From: Cyprinodon diabolis
Lineage: Eukaryota; Chordata; Actinopteri; Cyprinodontiformes; Cyprinodontidae
Length of the DNA stretch: 64,000 bases
Reading direction: 5' to 3'
Assembly: GCA_030533445.1 (NCBI GenBank)
Contig: CM060076.1
Span: forward strand, 8,078,501 to 8,142,500
The notes under the pieces were generated by a model, which was given only the letters and a program-made list of their open reading frames with translations, searched no databases and had not been told where the DNA came from. The translations under genes and the position numbers were made by a program. Below are positions 25,576 through 38,641 of the stretch, piece by piece (position 1 is the stretch's first letter; every line of letters starts with the position of its first letter).

Positions 25576-27850
25576 TAATCAAAATACAACAGCAGGAAGA
25601 TAAAAGCTTCATCATATCTAGTTTTTCTGGAGTAGTGGCACGGCACTAAGCCGGTTATCTGGCAGTAGAATAAAAAATGTATTTCCTTTTTCTGTACTGA
25701 ACCGACATGTAGTGAACATGACATGTAATTGCTTCTTTCAATCCAATGATTTGTTTCACAGAGCAAACATTCCTTCCACTCCGCCCCAGCATCTGCAGAT
25801 CATAATATGACTGCGAATGTTTTCTAATAATCAATCTCCTCTCTATGTAGGTGTATCACAGACTCACAAAGGAAGCTGTGGATTCCCTTCAAATCATCAC
25901 TTTGCAATCTTTAAGTCATCATTCTGAGGAATCACTGTATACAGGAAGTTTTTAATGACAGGTTCTCTAATTGAATTAAGCTTCAAAGCTTTCTTGTAAC
26001 CTTTTTTGCTCATTGACTTAAGATGGGTTTGGATTTCATTCATACACAAATCTATCCTCTGGCAGCATTGAACATTTCTCTGTACAGTTATTAGATCATT
26101 CCTCATCTGAGGTATGTTTATCTCCTCTGATGTTTCATCACTTAATCCTGACAAACACAGCATCTTATTTCTCTTGATGCTGCCAAAACATTTTGACAGA
26201 ATGTACTGTGTCAGAGCTGCCTGCCTTAAAAAAAAAATCTCTGATGATACCAGAGGCAGCTTTTGAAACAAACATGTGTAGGGAGTCTGCACTCAGTGGT
26301 TTAATTATTTGCCAGATCGTAATTACTTTGCATCATAGAATATTGGTTGTTGAGCACATTGTTATAAAATTATAATTTCAGGATACATTTAAGAGCAAAT
26401 TTCTAGAAATATTAGGCAATATTATGAAATATATTTGTGCCAATGATGATGCCCAACTAACCTCGTCCAAGATGGTAGCACGCCAGCCACTCTGACCTCA
26501 GGCCCAACGACACAGACAGGCAACAAACTGTACTGCTTGAATTAAAATCTGAAGACTTATCAGACTATTTTTTTAGTCAGGGGTTCATTAACAATAAGCT
26601 TAATTGTGTTTTTGAATAGAAAAAATTTGACTCCTCCTTAGTGCCAGTCTAAAGTATTTATCATTGGCAAAAATGTGTTCACGGCTGCCATGATGATTTA
26701 AATCTACCTCCAAAAATACCACTAAACAATTGATTCTAGGCTATTTTTACCTTTAAAACACATATAACATCAAATATATAAACTGTGGCTGAAGAAAAAA
26801 CAGCTACATCCCACAATGAAGATATTGTCAAGCAAGATTTAGTAGCTGTTGTAGCAGAAGGTGGTCCATTGTTCTTCCCGAATTTTATTCAGTTTGGGAA
26901 TCTTTGATTTTTATCAGTCAGGTTGAGGTTATTACTTTGATTGAGATCTTTTGTTTTTTTGTTGTTTACTTTCTGTTTCTTAGGCCATCTATCCATCTTT
27001 CATCTTTGTTTTTCCCAGGTTGTTCTGGTTAGAAGGCCTCTGGGAAATAGAACCAAACCAACAATAAGAGCATAAACTTCTATCCTCACATGGAGGCTCA
27101 GCTCTAAAGAAACAACTGTGCTGCACAGATTTCAGTCCTCGCAATGAAATAAGCACAAAGCAAACCCAATTTCTCCCCCTCACACGCAACATGGCGCTCA
27201 GTGAGTAAAGGCAGAGCTGCAGGACTTCTGGAGCGAATGTAGGTTAATGCCCATTTTACTGCACTTCCTCTGTTTTGGCCCCAGCATCCTCTGGAGATGT
27301 GCTGAGCGTGAAGCTGTAGTAGACCTAGAGTTCACTTGTGTGTATTAGACTGTGTGTCCCTGTGATCTATTTTTGGCTACAGAGCGAGTGATGATGCTAG
27401 ACTTCTGAAAGGAGTGTGGACAGTGGGCTTTGTTGCTATGGCTACAAACTTGTGATCAGTTATCACAGCCTCTATTGAAACAGTGTATAAAAGACAATTT
27501 TATCATATATAACTCTCTGTGCTTTATGAAAAATCTTCTGAATGCTTTGATTCCGTAAAAAAATGTTTGGGACTTGGTACGGCAGTGCTGATAAAGTACT
27601 GGGTGTTAAAACCTTGGGTTGTTTGTAACTCTCTTACAATTAGATTTTCCCTCACTTTTTCAATTCCTTCTTTACTCTCTGGGACATCCTTGTTATGCAA
27701 AAGATTCTGCCAAAGGCTCTAGGCTGCTTTTAAGAAGTCCATTCAAAATATAGGTCACTATATTGTGAGTCTTTATATGGATGTTCATTATGGCCTGGAA
27801 ATGCTTTACTAGATGCAATATGAGTAATACTTAGAAGTTGCAGACTAGAT
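25576..27850. other. Intronic, no supported feature
   Basis: Contains a 131-codon minus-strand frame (25897-26292) with no recognised family features. Otherwise AT-rich unannotated DNA. Confidence 0.35.
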
Positions 27851-28140
27851 CTAAGATAAGATAAGATAGACTTTATTGATTTCATAGTGGAGAAATTCAC
27901 TTGTTTCATTTACTCAGTAGTCAAAAAGAAGGTGCCAAAAGGAGGAAAAGGTGCCTGGGGTATATACAGTAAATACAGTGCGTCCACACACACACACATA
28001 TATTATTGCACAGGGTATTAATGGATATTTATAGAAATAGGTAGGTGTGAAGCGTAACAACTCTTCAAACATCAGTAAAGAGTCTCCTATTCTTTGCTGT
28101 CTTGCAGGACTTGACAGGATTTTGAGGGAACTGTGCATTT
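27851..28140 (-). mobile_element. LINE/SINE 3' tail with AGATAAG repeats, reverse orientation
   Basis: CTAAGATAAGATAAGATAGAC is followed by TTTATTGATTTCATAGTGGAGAAATTCACTTG-like sequence (27869-27903), the known start of an abundant fish retroposon tail whose end is short tandem units. The body then runs to TTGTGCAGGACTTGACAGG-like sequence near 28100. Confidence 0.5.
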
Positions 28141-30916
28141 AAATTTAAACAAAAAGAATCCAAATCCAAACCTGAAAATAAAAGCAATGTCATGCTTTCC
28201 ATCGATACTCATTTTTTAAATTTAAGTACATTTACAGAGGTGACTATGAACTTTGTCACAAGTCCTTTCTTTGTGGCCTATATTCATTTTGTTGGTTTAT
28301 TATAGATTATAAAATTGGAGTAGCTGGTGATTTAACCTATAAAACAAAAACATGTTTTACTATTCTTACAATATATTAGCAAGGCGATCATATAACTTAA
28401 GTTGAACTATTTCTAGAATAAGTCTAATGAAGCCTGGTCTTCCAACCTTAGTCCAGAACAGAGTAAACTAATCAACCAGTCAGTTTTTTTTAAAGTTTTA
28501 CTGCATTTATGTTTCAATACAAAGAACTGCACAAACATGTCCTTAACAAGGTGATTTTATTTTGGCGTCCAAATGTAACGGCTATAAAAAAATAACAGGT
28601 TAGAAAACCTTACTAGAGCTATTTATCATCCCCTTTGCTTAATGATTTGCAGTTTGGTGTGACAAGCATATGGTATTGTTGCGGTGGAAGAAGGCTGATT
28701 AAAGCTTTATTGCTAGAAACTGCTGTTTTTCATCTTCATGACAACTGCCTTTTTTAATGCCTTAATTCTCTGGTTCAACAAATTACCACCATTATTCTTA
28801 TTTTTTCAGTCAAACTTAACCGGAAGACATACTCTGACAATCATGTCTGCTTTACATTGCCCCAGTATATATGAATATGCAAGATGCTCCGATCAATTAT
28901 TAATCAAACAGCCAACCTTCTTTTCTCTGCAGCAGATTTGTTGCCCTAACGCTCTACTTTAAGAAGCCAGGGAGTTGAAATGTTCAGCAGCTCTATTTTG
29001 TATGGATTCACTGGAAGACAGCAAACATATCTGCTGCTTTTTCTTTTTTGCTCTAATTCTGCACAAAAATGACTCAAAGTTGGAATTAAAAAGTGTAATA
29101 ACATGGTAGGGTGAAAAACAGAACTTTATATGGTATCTTTAATGCTTTTTGTGTCTGTAATGCAATCTCTCTTGATTTAACTCGGCTTGATCAAATATTA
29201 TTCTCTCTTTGGGATTTAGTTTGTATTTCTTGCTTTGGGTGTTGATGCTGAGGTGCAGCAGTTTTTGTAAAGTAGTTCATTTCGGTTTATAAAAAAATAT
29301 TTTTTAAAGCATTTTTTAAATTAAAAAAATCTGAAGGAGAAAGGAGAACAGAGATTGGGATTGACCTACACCACAGCTGAACTAATTGAACAACTAAGCT
29401 GGGTGACTGTTCACTACATATCCGAATATGTATATTACTACAGCTGAAGCTTTAGGATTAAAGAGAATTATAACACTATCAACAAAGCTATTGGATTTGG
29501 ATTAAAGAGCAGATTAGATGTTGTGATATTGTTCAGTTTTATATTCTTATGATTCTTTTATAATACTTGCAAAGACATTTTTTTGTTTTTTGGTGTTGTG
29601 GGTTTTTAACATATGGCTGTGATCTTTTTTTCTTCTAAGCCTTTCTGTGTGAAAGCAGTTTTTAATCTAAACAAATCAGATTTTTTTTTTATCCTAGTAA
29701 GACAGCCAGTAAGGTGCTTTATCATTATTTCACTTAAAATGCTCCCATTGATATTTATTTTTCCTCTTTTATTATAATTTTCCTGGGAGTCAGTTTGCCT
29801 ACACAAAACACCGTGAATGTTGTTCATACAAATACTTATTTAAATAACACTTAGCCTGAGCACACTTCACAGTAGAGAACAGAATGACTGATTCTTGATG
29901 AGGCTGTTTGGAGAAGCCTTTCAAGCACCAGCTGCTGGAATTAAAAGGGCTGCAGGTCAGTTTGACTCGTCACTAATTCATTCCCACATTTTGCATCAAC
30001 CTCCTATCTCAGGCATATAATAAAACTGTTCTGCACACATATACTTAACCAATGCTTATTAGATTTTTTTTCTCTTTTGGATTATTTACAGACAAAGAAT
30101 CATAAAAAAGGCTTTTAATTCAAGTGTGTCAATGTAATTCTTTTGAAGCATGAATATACTGATTCAGCAATGTTGCCGCTGCAATGATAAGATGTGAAAA
30201 TTTCAGCAGCTGGTCTCTTCAACTCCTTTTATACTTTTATCAGTCTTTCTTAGCCCGCTTTTTTGAAAAAATTATTACGTTAGATACCCATGTACCATAG
30301 ACACATTAATAAGTTTTGGCTAGGGGGATGTTTTATACTTTCCGCAACAAAATATATCTTAAAGGAGGTGGTTCCTGGGAGTTGTTTTTATATTCATGGG
30401 TCAATATCAGACATTTGCTACGCCGACTTGTGCCAATGGGGATCAGTTGGTGTAAATTAGATTAAATAAAACTATTATGTCAATTTAGCTCCATAATTCA
30501 TTAAAAAAGCAGTATTACAAGAAAGGACAAATTGATTATCTATGGTTGTGTACAAACTATGAGGTATAATAGGTAAACTAGAAGCCACAAGAATCGAGTT
30601 TAATCTGTTTTTGAACCTGTATCTTTGTTGTTAAAATGTTTAAAATGAAGACTTAATGTTATAATTAGCTTTTATTTCAAAATGTACCCGATCTCCCATA
30701 ATCTCAAACAAGGCACATTAAACTGCTAGTCAAATTAGTGGCTGTGTTATGAATAATCTACAACTGGTGCAACTGTTGAAGACCACTCTATATGAAAGAA
30801 ATATTGCATATTTGTATTAACATTTACCTTGGAGAGTTTAGAGGAGTTGAGTGGATGTTTTTGTGCATTCTAATGGAAGTCGCAACTTGCAACAGTACTG
30901 TGCACAGATGGAGGGT
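28141..30916. other. Intronic, no supported feature
   Basis: AT-rich, no gene or repeat boundary recognised. Confidence 0.35.
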
Positions 30917-30924
30917 ATAATGTG

Positions 30925-31660
30925 CAGAGGCGTAGCCAGAATTTTTTTATAAGGGTGGCCAGGCAATAACCAATGTACACTGTGGGGTGGCCAAAAGTAA
31001 ATAGGCACCAAAACTTCATGATCAGTCTAACTACACTGTTCCAACAGGAAAATTAACAAGCAAAACATCCATTTTTTCTACATAAAGAAAAACTATACTT
31101 TTCCACATCCTTTGCTAACAAATAGATGAATATATTCAAACATCAGTGCTTTCTAAATAAAAGTTGTAGTGTATAAAATTCTTTCAGGTTTGAGTTTTGG
31201 TTGAACATCTTTTCATTGTCATTACTTACCTAAATTTATCAGTAATCATTCTGCATAAAATTGATATTTACAAGTACTAATATCTACATAAATTGATTAT
31301 TTAATAAGTTATTATTAAAATAGTTATTTATCTATGATTTCACCGGAGACTCCTAGATGACTTGCAGAGACACATCACTTTCTCTTTACCCCTTAAAACA
31401 CATCTATTTCTGCTTGAATTCAGTAATTATTGTCTTTAATGTTCGTATATTGATGTATATAATTAACCCCAGTGTTTTGTTGTCAAGTAATTGTGAATGT
31501 ATGAAAAAGTTAAATGTTTTGAATATTCCACTTGAGAGTATTACTGTTGCCACCATCTGTATTAGAGGAAAATAAATAGTAGGGGTGGCCACAGGGGTGG
31601 CCAATGATTGGCTAAGGGTGGCCATGGCCACCCCTGGCCCCCCATCTAGCTCCGCCCCTG
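30925..31660. mobile_element. hAT-type nonautonomous transposon, 736 bp, with perfect 8-bp target duplication
   Basis: It starts CAGAGGCGTAGCCAGAAT and ends ATCTAGCTCCGCCCCTG, inverted termini. Subterminal GGGTGGCC / GGCCACCC blocks flank the interior. ATAATGTG stands at 30917-30924 and again at 31661-31668. The interior is AT-rich and has no transposase frame. Confidence 0.92.
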
Positions 31661-31989
31661 ATAATGTGGAGACGATGCAGGCAGAAAAGAGAGAAAACCT
31701 TTTCTGTCAATTTGAAGAAAAAAGACTTACAAACTATAAAAGCTATTTTCGATGACTCACATGACTTAGAAGAACACACATTGTAAAACGGCCTCTGGCA
31801 TTTGGGTTTTTCCAACTGTCACAACCAGTCAAGATATTTTTTCTTTTCCGCTTTATGAGAGATGACGTTACAGTGTTTATTATATAAAAGGAAAGGAGGC
31901 TCTGAGACCCAGTATATGTTTTCCAAAAAATGTTTAATTGACTTGCATTTCCCTTTACTAATCGTGATTAGGATTTTCTAAGAAAGACT

Positions 31990-32260
31990 TAGCATGGGCA
32001 GTAAGATGGCACAGTTTGTAGCACTGCTACCTTTCAACAAGCAGGTTGTGGGTTCCATTCTTGGGTTTTGGACCCCACAGTCCGAGAACATGAATGTGGG
32101 GTTAATTGGCTTCTCGAAATTGAAAAAAGAGAAGCAAAAATACTTAGACAACTTTTATTGTCATCTTGTATACACAGAGTGCATACAAAACAAAATTTTC
32201 ATTTTGCACAGCTTTTATCACATTTCCATTTCTTAAGTACAGCAATGATCAAATGATAAC
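31990..32260 (+). mobile_element. tRNA-derived SINE fragment joined to a second repeat
   Basis: ATGGCACAGTTTGTAGCACTG and CAGGTTGTGGGTTCCATTC look like Pol III boxes A and B of the same SINE family seen in reverse at 5560. GGACCCCACAGTCCGAGAAC follows. After 32140, ACAACTTTTATTGTCATC begins a different common fish repeat tail. Confidence 0.5.
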
Positions 32261-33919
32261 AGTGTGAGAAAAAAAACATGGTGCAAAAAAATACATCTGT
32301 ACATCAAAGCGGAAATCCAATGAAACACACGTTCTTGCTCATGCTCTTTTATTTCTCACAATAAGGCCAGGTTAGCAGTGTCCTTATGTAGTGCAGGAGG
32401 GCTACAAAGAGCCACAAAACTCGTTATCTATGTGCATAAACATCCTTTGTCACTAAACTGGTTGAGTCAGCGTAGGTGGGTATAGTGTTTTATTCTGAAT
32501 TTCACTGTTACTTTTTACCATCTGTTGCCTCATTTTCCTGTGAAACTCAGGAGCTTGATGTGTTTCCTGGCTGCTGCAGGGTCTTTCCAAACTTCCTTTG
32601 TTCGGAATCATTCCGTTGAGCCACATGGCCTTGGTAACTGTACCTACACTGCACCATGGCTGAAGTAAGCCTATTGATTTATGGGTTCAGTGTATTCAGT
32701 TGTCCCTGGACTCATCCTGGGCATGTCCAGCAGTTTAAAATGCACCCAAAAGGCTAGAACACAACAGAAAATTAGCTTATATGAAGTCATTGCACTTATA
32801 TCTTATTGAAATGAATGAGAATGATCACAATTCTCTGCAACTGTTCTTCAGTAGCTCCAAATGGAGTTGACAGGAATTTCATGAGTCAGATAGGAAGAGA
32901 GATATTGTGGTAAATGAAGTCAAATACGCTTTGGGGAAAAAAACAAAGAAAAATCTCTAAATTGCAAGGTTAAGAACCCCCATATAGGTTCATCCAGAAA
33001 CAGAGCATAGATATAGAAGCAAGTGGGGCAGATTTGAAACATGCAATCAATAAAGTATTTCAGTGAACTGTGTACTTTACCCTGGGTAGGCATGTGGGAA
33101 AAAGATAAAATACTTATCCTATTTTAGCTTCAAAAACAAATATGAAACAATTCAAAATAGATTAAAATAAACAACAAATTCTCGTGCAACTCACTTTTAC
33201 AGTCTTTTTATGTCATCCTCTCTTCCAAATGAAATATAAAAAATTGCTTCAGCAAACTTTACAAAAAGATTCACCTTTCCCACCTTCCATTCACCCAGTT
33301 ATAAACAGAAGTCTAAGTCAAATCTGAAGTCTTTTATCTGTACTGCTTTAGTACAGTTCCAGTGTACTCATGTAACCAAAGTTTAATCACATCTGGCCAC
33401 CTGAAGTTAACATGATCACACCTCTAATGGCCTAAATTAGGTCCCTCATTTGGGTATTTGGATTTAAAAAAAAGATACATTCAAGTGAAAGAAACAAAAG
33501 AAAAGATACGTACATCCAGCAAGTATAATATCTGTGTAACTTTACAGGGTGTTCCAACTGAACATGTGGCCAATCAAATTTCCAGTTATTACTTTTATTT
33601 ACACTTATGCATCCTGAATTTCTTTCGTTTAACAGACGTTTTTGAATATATACACAAATAGAAACTGACATTTCTACTCATTCCTGAGGTGTACATGAAT
33701 GAGCACAAACTCCCCAAACTGTGTGGGAACTGTGACGCATAGAGTGGAGGCGGCTGCTTCCTCTGAAATCTATCAGGAACTCTGTGTGGGTTGCAGGCAG
33801 ACCTGCCCTGCAGTCTGCCTTCAATTCTGTTTATTTCTGTTGAATCTGGTCACATAAAGTATCTCTGATTTCTGATTGCTCTGTAAAGCCCCTGACGAAT
33901 GAAAAATCTGACAGAAACG
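32261..33919. other. Intronic, no supported feature
   Basis: AT-rich sequence; nothing recognised as a gene, RNA or clear repeat. Confidence 0.35.
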
Positions 33920-34770
33920 CTAGCCTACGTTGGATAAGTCATGGGTACATTTTGTATAAGTTATGAGCACGCTGGAGTATGCTGAAGCACGCTGAAACAC
34001 ACTGGCACATGCCAGCATATGCTCATTGGTGGGGCATAAGTCACAGGTAAGTCCTTATATCATTGACACAAGTTAAGTTTAAGTTATTTACAAGTCATGG
34101 TGTCTAGCTTATCCAAAACCTATGAGAAACGTGTGCATAACTTATGCGTAACTTATCAAGAACGTATCTCCAACATACGTCAACATATTTGATGTGTTCC
34201 AGAAGACCGCTGGATATGTTTCTAACTTACAGCAAGCGTTTAATGGCGTATTGGCAGCGTTTTGGTATGAAAGGGGGTTTAAAAGAGGAAACCGTCAGTA
34301 CTCCTCCAGACTTCATCCCCAACATAGGGTGACCAAGAAGGTGAGTGTGATGGAGCCTCCCTGCATTCACGCCTACTGCCACGACCAACAAACTTCCTAG
34401 CAGACATGACGCTGAATCTACTGCGACTACAAACCTTTCTTGCTTTCTTTGTTTTTCTTTTGATGGGCGGTAAACAGTACCTAGGTTAATACCGCGATCA
34501 AATAAATCTTTTTATGCAGGCTGGGGGCCTCCGGGTACATTGCTGCCCCCTTGAGGACACTGGCTTGTGACAGTTCATGGGCATTACGCTGTTGTGCGTT
34601 ATGTATAAGTTAGGCTGTTGTCGGACATAATTTCTAGACTTGTTATGAATACGCTATGTATATGCCCAAAATAGAAACTTCAGCGTATGCCAGTGTTTTT
34701 GGAAATTCTGGGACGTTAGGCATACACTGGCTAAATCGTCAAGGTGTGAGAGTGGCTTAAAAGAAAAAAA
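33920..34770. repeat. Unclassified repeat-like block with CTTATGCGTAACTTATC-type units
   Basis: The block differs in style from its flanks. It has recurring ATAAGTTATG / CTTATGCGTAACTTATC units at both ends (33935-34160 and 34585-34670), GCACGCTGA repeats at 33967-33995, and a central GC-richer part with ACCGCGATCAAATAAATC and GGGGGCCTCCGGGTACATTG. Ends were not resolved and no family was recognised. Confidence 0.4.
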
Positions 34771-35869
34771 AAAGAAAAATTGGTGCTGTAAAGAATTTCC
34801 TCACAAAATTCGAAGAATTTAAAGCATACAGAGTGGAATATTGAATATTCAACTTGATGACTGATTGGCATGGAAGAAGGTTGACTTTATCCTCCTTTTA
34901 GACTCAATGACAGCCCATTTTGAGTCCCAAAGAAATGCTAAGAAATGTAAATTTCTTAGCAGAGAATCAGCCCCTTATCACCATAAACCCTCCAATGTAG
35001 AATCCCATTCAGCTTCACAAGCAAAAAAACTTACCTTGTTTCCAATTTGATTCCACTTGAAGACATTTGAAATATAAATATATAAAAAAACTTTGTGGTG
35101 ATAAAGAATCAATTCTTTTTTTTTAGACATCTATCAATGTTGTGATGCCTTCTGTGCAGACAACTACAGAATCAGGCTGCCGGAGGCCAGAAGACACAAG
35201 GATGTGACAATGGTTGATTTGTGGAACCAGGAGTAGCTTAGTGTAATTAACTTCTGTGGCAGATTTGAGATAAGCAAGTCTAATGGTGCATCCACATAGA
35301 ACATGAATGGAGCGAATGTGGAGAGTGATTTCCATGTTATTCCTATCTAAAGGCACATTCAGGAGTGTGCTCCTGAATGGCAGCTCCTGATACTGGGTTC
35401 TGGAAAGTCAGAAGCAATGCAGAAGTAAACTGTATTTGATATATATGATTTTTATTTTTAACTGTGTCAAACATATAAAGTAAAATAATACTTCAGATGA
35501 CTAGAACAGAGAACTCTGTCAAAACCAAACATAGTTCATTTTAATATGATGCACCTACAAAGATAAACATATCTGACATAACTGGATGTTTATCTGTCTT
35601 TGCCGTTTTGTAGGATAGCTGGTAAAAATAGGCCTTTATGTCACATTTCTACCTCAGGGTAAGTTGTGGATTACTGAATAAATGCATCTTAACCCTTTGG
35701 TTTAACTTGCAGGAAATAGTACATATCCTAATAAATGTTTTAATTAAAAACAAACAAACAAAAGAAAAAAACAAGTAAAGCCTTCATTTTTTTAACCCAA
35801 TAAATAAATGTGCTAAAATTAGATTTGGGGTTATTTAGTGTGAGGTTATGCTGCTGGAGGAAAATATTT
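34771..35869. other. Intronic, no supported feature
   Basis: AT-rich, with a short AAAC run at 35749-35765. Confidence 0.35.
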
Positions 35870-36340
35870 CAAGTCCGTGATTCCAGACGGTTGGCTGACA
35901 AGACGCAGAGGACGCTGCCAGATAATTTCAGATACCAATGCCTAGAAGGCTGCAGAGCTGACAGGAGATCAGATCCAAGCAGACAAAGGAAGTCAGGATA
36001 AACCACAGGGCAAACTCAAGAGGCAGATCCAGGTACAGTCCACAAGAAGAATCCACCGGGAGTCTGAAGGCAGGTCAGGCAAACAGATCAGAAGAGGGAC
36101 AGGCAAGCTCAAAGGTCCGAATACAGAAACAGGTCCGGATCAGGCAATTAGAACACTATTAGTAACGCTGGAAAACTCTCAACGCCACAGACTCAAGAAT
36201 AATCTGGCACTGATTGCTGGGAGCAAACAGCTTAAATAGAGGCAGGAGCAGGTGGATCAGATGAGCAGTAATGAAACTGGGCAGAGTTAGGTGAATGAAA
36301 TTAGCAATTAACCCAGCTATCAGCGCCAAGAATCATGACA
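35870..36340 (-). mobile_element. LTR-like repeat ending in TGACA
   Basis: CAGACGGTTGGCTGACAAGAC near 35884 resembles CAGCCGGTCGGCTGACAACA at 63970, so the two are one family. AG-rich units such as CAGGTCCGGATCAGGCAAT follow. It ends CCAAGAATCATGACA at 36340, complementary in style to the TGTCATGAATC start at 58979. Confidence 0.4.
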
Positions 36341-37082
36341 TTTTGTTATAATTGAGTCTGATTATTTATTCACGAGCAGAAGCTTACTGTTCAAGCAGAC
36401 CGAAGTACATATCATCTGAAGAGAGATAAAATATAATGTTTTAGTGCATAATTTTCCTTCTCCTGTGCCTCATCTTGTCCCCTGGGTGTTAAGTATGATG
36501 AGGTCAACACCGCAATCACCCAGCTGAAAACCAAATACGTAAAACCTATTGTTCTCCTGCATGTTACTCTTGTTAGCGCTACCCCACAGCAAGGTCCGTA
36601 AACGAGTTAGCAGCACTCTGCACATTATTTGTCTATATGATTCAATTCTGTAGCGTTTATTACAACAACAGTGTTTAAGAATGATAAAGAGTAATTGCTG
36701 GACTTCTTTCGCATGAGAACGTCCAATCAGAGGTTATGTGTCTGGCCGTGGCGTTGTTCAGGCTTTCACCTTCAGGCTTTGTTCGCACTGCCATAAAAGG
36801 GCTGTTTTTATGATGCACCATCTGACTCCTTAATTTTTTCCCCGCACCAAATGGATCAGAGGCAGACTGTCTGCTCCAGCCAGCAGAAAAACAACCTTTA
36901 TGGAGAGATAGGAATACAGTCATTTTTTTGAATATTTAAGCAACATCTATTTGTTTCTTTAATTATGGCTTCTTAGAGATTATTAAATATAGAATTTACA
37001 CTGTCTTACAACAAAATAATTATGGGAAATACTTTTGAGATTTTTTTAAATTATTTTAATACTATGAAATAAAATATGAGGC

Positions 37083-37119
<37 letters not shown>

Positions 37120-37892
37120 TAAATCCCCTCAATAACTCTAGAACCTTTCTTCATTTCTACAAACCATCTGAGCTGTGTTTCCCTCTCTGGCCTCTCTGAA
37201 TGTCACAGGCTAAATAAACGGCGGTGCATTATTCACATAACAACATAATAAGATAATAGTACTCGTCTTTGAGAGCGGAGCAGAAGGCTGCTGACAGCAG
37301 GGAAAAAGAACAATGACATTACTGTCAGAGAATAAAAAGGTCAAGGGGAGGAGGAAATGAAGCATAATGGAATAAGTTGGTTTTCTGAGAGTGAAATCTG
37401 TTCTGCAGCAATGTCATTTCACTGAAGTGGTATTTTGGTTTTGATTGTATTTCAGTTTTTCTTTTTTTTTTGCTTTTTCTTTTGTTCCATTCCTCTTCTC
37501 GAGGTCACAGCCCTTTAACTGCAGGGACAAGCGTGTCACAATGAAACATGGCCACACCATTGCACTGGAGTCTGCGGCGGACTGACACATTGGGATCAAG
37601 GCCAACTTCAGCCCTGATCTGGTGTGCAGGGATTATTTCCCCGAGTAAAACACGGAGTGTAATCTATTATCACTTCTAACCTCAAAAAACATTTTTCAAA
37701 ATTTCTTCACAGTAGGTCTGAGAAAGACATGTTATTAGACAGTTTCTAATCAAAACTTTTTTTTTTCTAACAACACTAAGACAGATTAATAAAGTACTTA
37801 GAAAAGCAGTAATTTGCGCTCGGAAGCTGGAATTTTGAGCGAGGGGCTGAACCATGGTTTGCGGGTGATTTAACAATTCCCTAAGGTGGTAT
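36341..37892. other. Intronic, with one microsatellite
   Basis: No gene seen. The TTTC microsatellite at 37085-37121 is the only clear feature. Confidence 0.35.
37085..37121. repeat. TTTC microsatellite
   Basis: Nine uninterrupted CTTT units. Confidence 0.9.
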
Positions 37893-38097
37893 GTGGCTGA
37901 ATTTCTACTTCACTGCAGTAAAAAAAAAAAACAAAAAAAAAAAAACAGGTGTTTTGTATTGGGCTGTAGAAAAATGCACATACCAAATGGCTCACAAGAA
38001 GTGACTGTGGATGAGATTACTGGGCGTACGCCTCCCCGCAGCATTGGCATGTTGCTCCACATGCGCAATGGGGAGGTCGGGGTTCTCCGGTAGGGCG

Positions 38098-38490
38098 TCA
38101 GGGCGACATGGCATTTAGAACGTCGGACAGCACTTCTGAAAAACGAGATTGGGAGATCCCAGATGCAAAAAAGTGCAATGTTGCAAGGAGTTTTGTGATA
38201 TCTGGTATTGCGTGGGTCCTCCTTGTGGCTGGCTCCAAATCCATTCGGAGTTCCCCCAACAGCTCCAAAATGGCAATGCTGGATAAACGAAATGTTTTGA
38301 TGATCGTTTCCTCGTTTATTCCAAAAATATTCACACGGAGTGAAAAAATGCGTTCTCTGCGTCTCCTTGCTTCATTTCGATGTCTCCTTCTTGCGACAAT
38401 AACCGCTGCCATGTGTGCGCAATTACGCATACAGACCATTTGCACCTTCTTTTGAAACGTGTTAAATATAGAGTCAGATACCGTTAGCAA
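38098..38490 (-). pseudogene. HARBI1-like PIF/Harbinger transposase, N-terminal part
   Basis: The 130-residue minus-strand frame reads ERIFSLRVNIFGINEETIIK, FRLSSIAILELLGELRMDLE and THAIPDITKLLATLHFFASG, then GISQSRFSEVLSDVL. This is the order of the N-terminal helical (HTH-containing) region of HARBI1-family nucleases. The frame then stops; the catalytic DDE part expected toward lower coordinates was not found, so this is a truncated copy. A GGGCCGGATTTATCAACAGC inverted end (reverse of 38622-38641) precedes it at 38641 and looks like the element's 5' terminus. Host HARBI1 functions with NAIF1; this copy is a transposon relic, not that gene. Confidence 0.8.
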
Positions 38491-38641
38491 AATTGCTTTC
38501 AGGTTTGATAAATCACTTTGCGAGTGCTAAATTAATATATTTACATGTTCTCCTCCCACAAGACGCACTTTTGATAAGAGGCGCTATTTAGCACGTTTTA
38601 AAGACCAAATCCTTTTAGCATGCTGTTGATAAATCCGGCCC
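38491..38641 (-). mobile_element. Harbinger-like 5' terminal region
   Basis: The stretch between the transposase fragment and the presumed terminal inverted repeat ending at 38641. The opposite terminus was not found. Confidence 0.45.

Noticed and set aside
25897..26292. 131-codon minus-strand frame in intron 1
   Set aside because: No recognised motif, AT-rich codon content, no splice or promoter context. Treated as a chance frame; a homologue search would be decisive.
27960..28010. Short CA-rich run and other short tandem repeats as CRISPR-like arrays
   Set aside because: Simple sequence without spacer structure, in a vertebrate genome.
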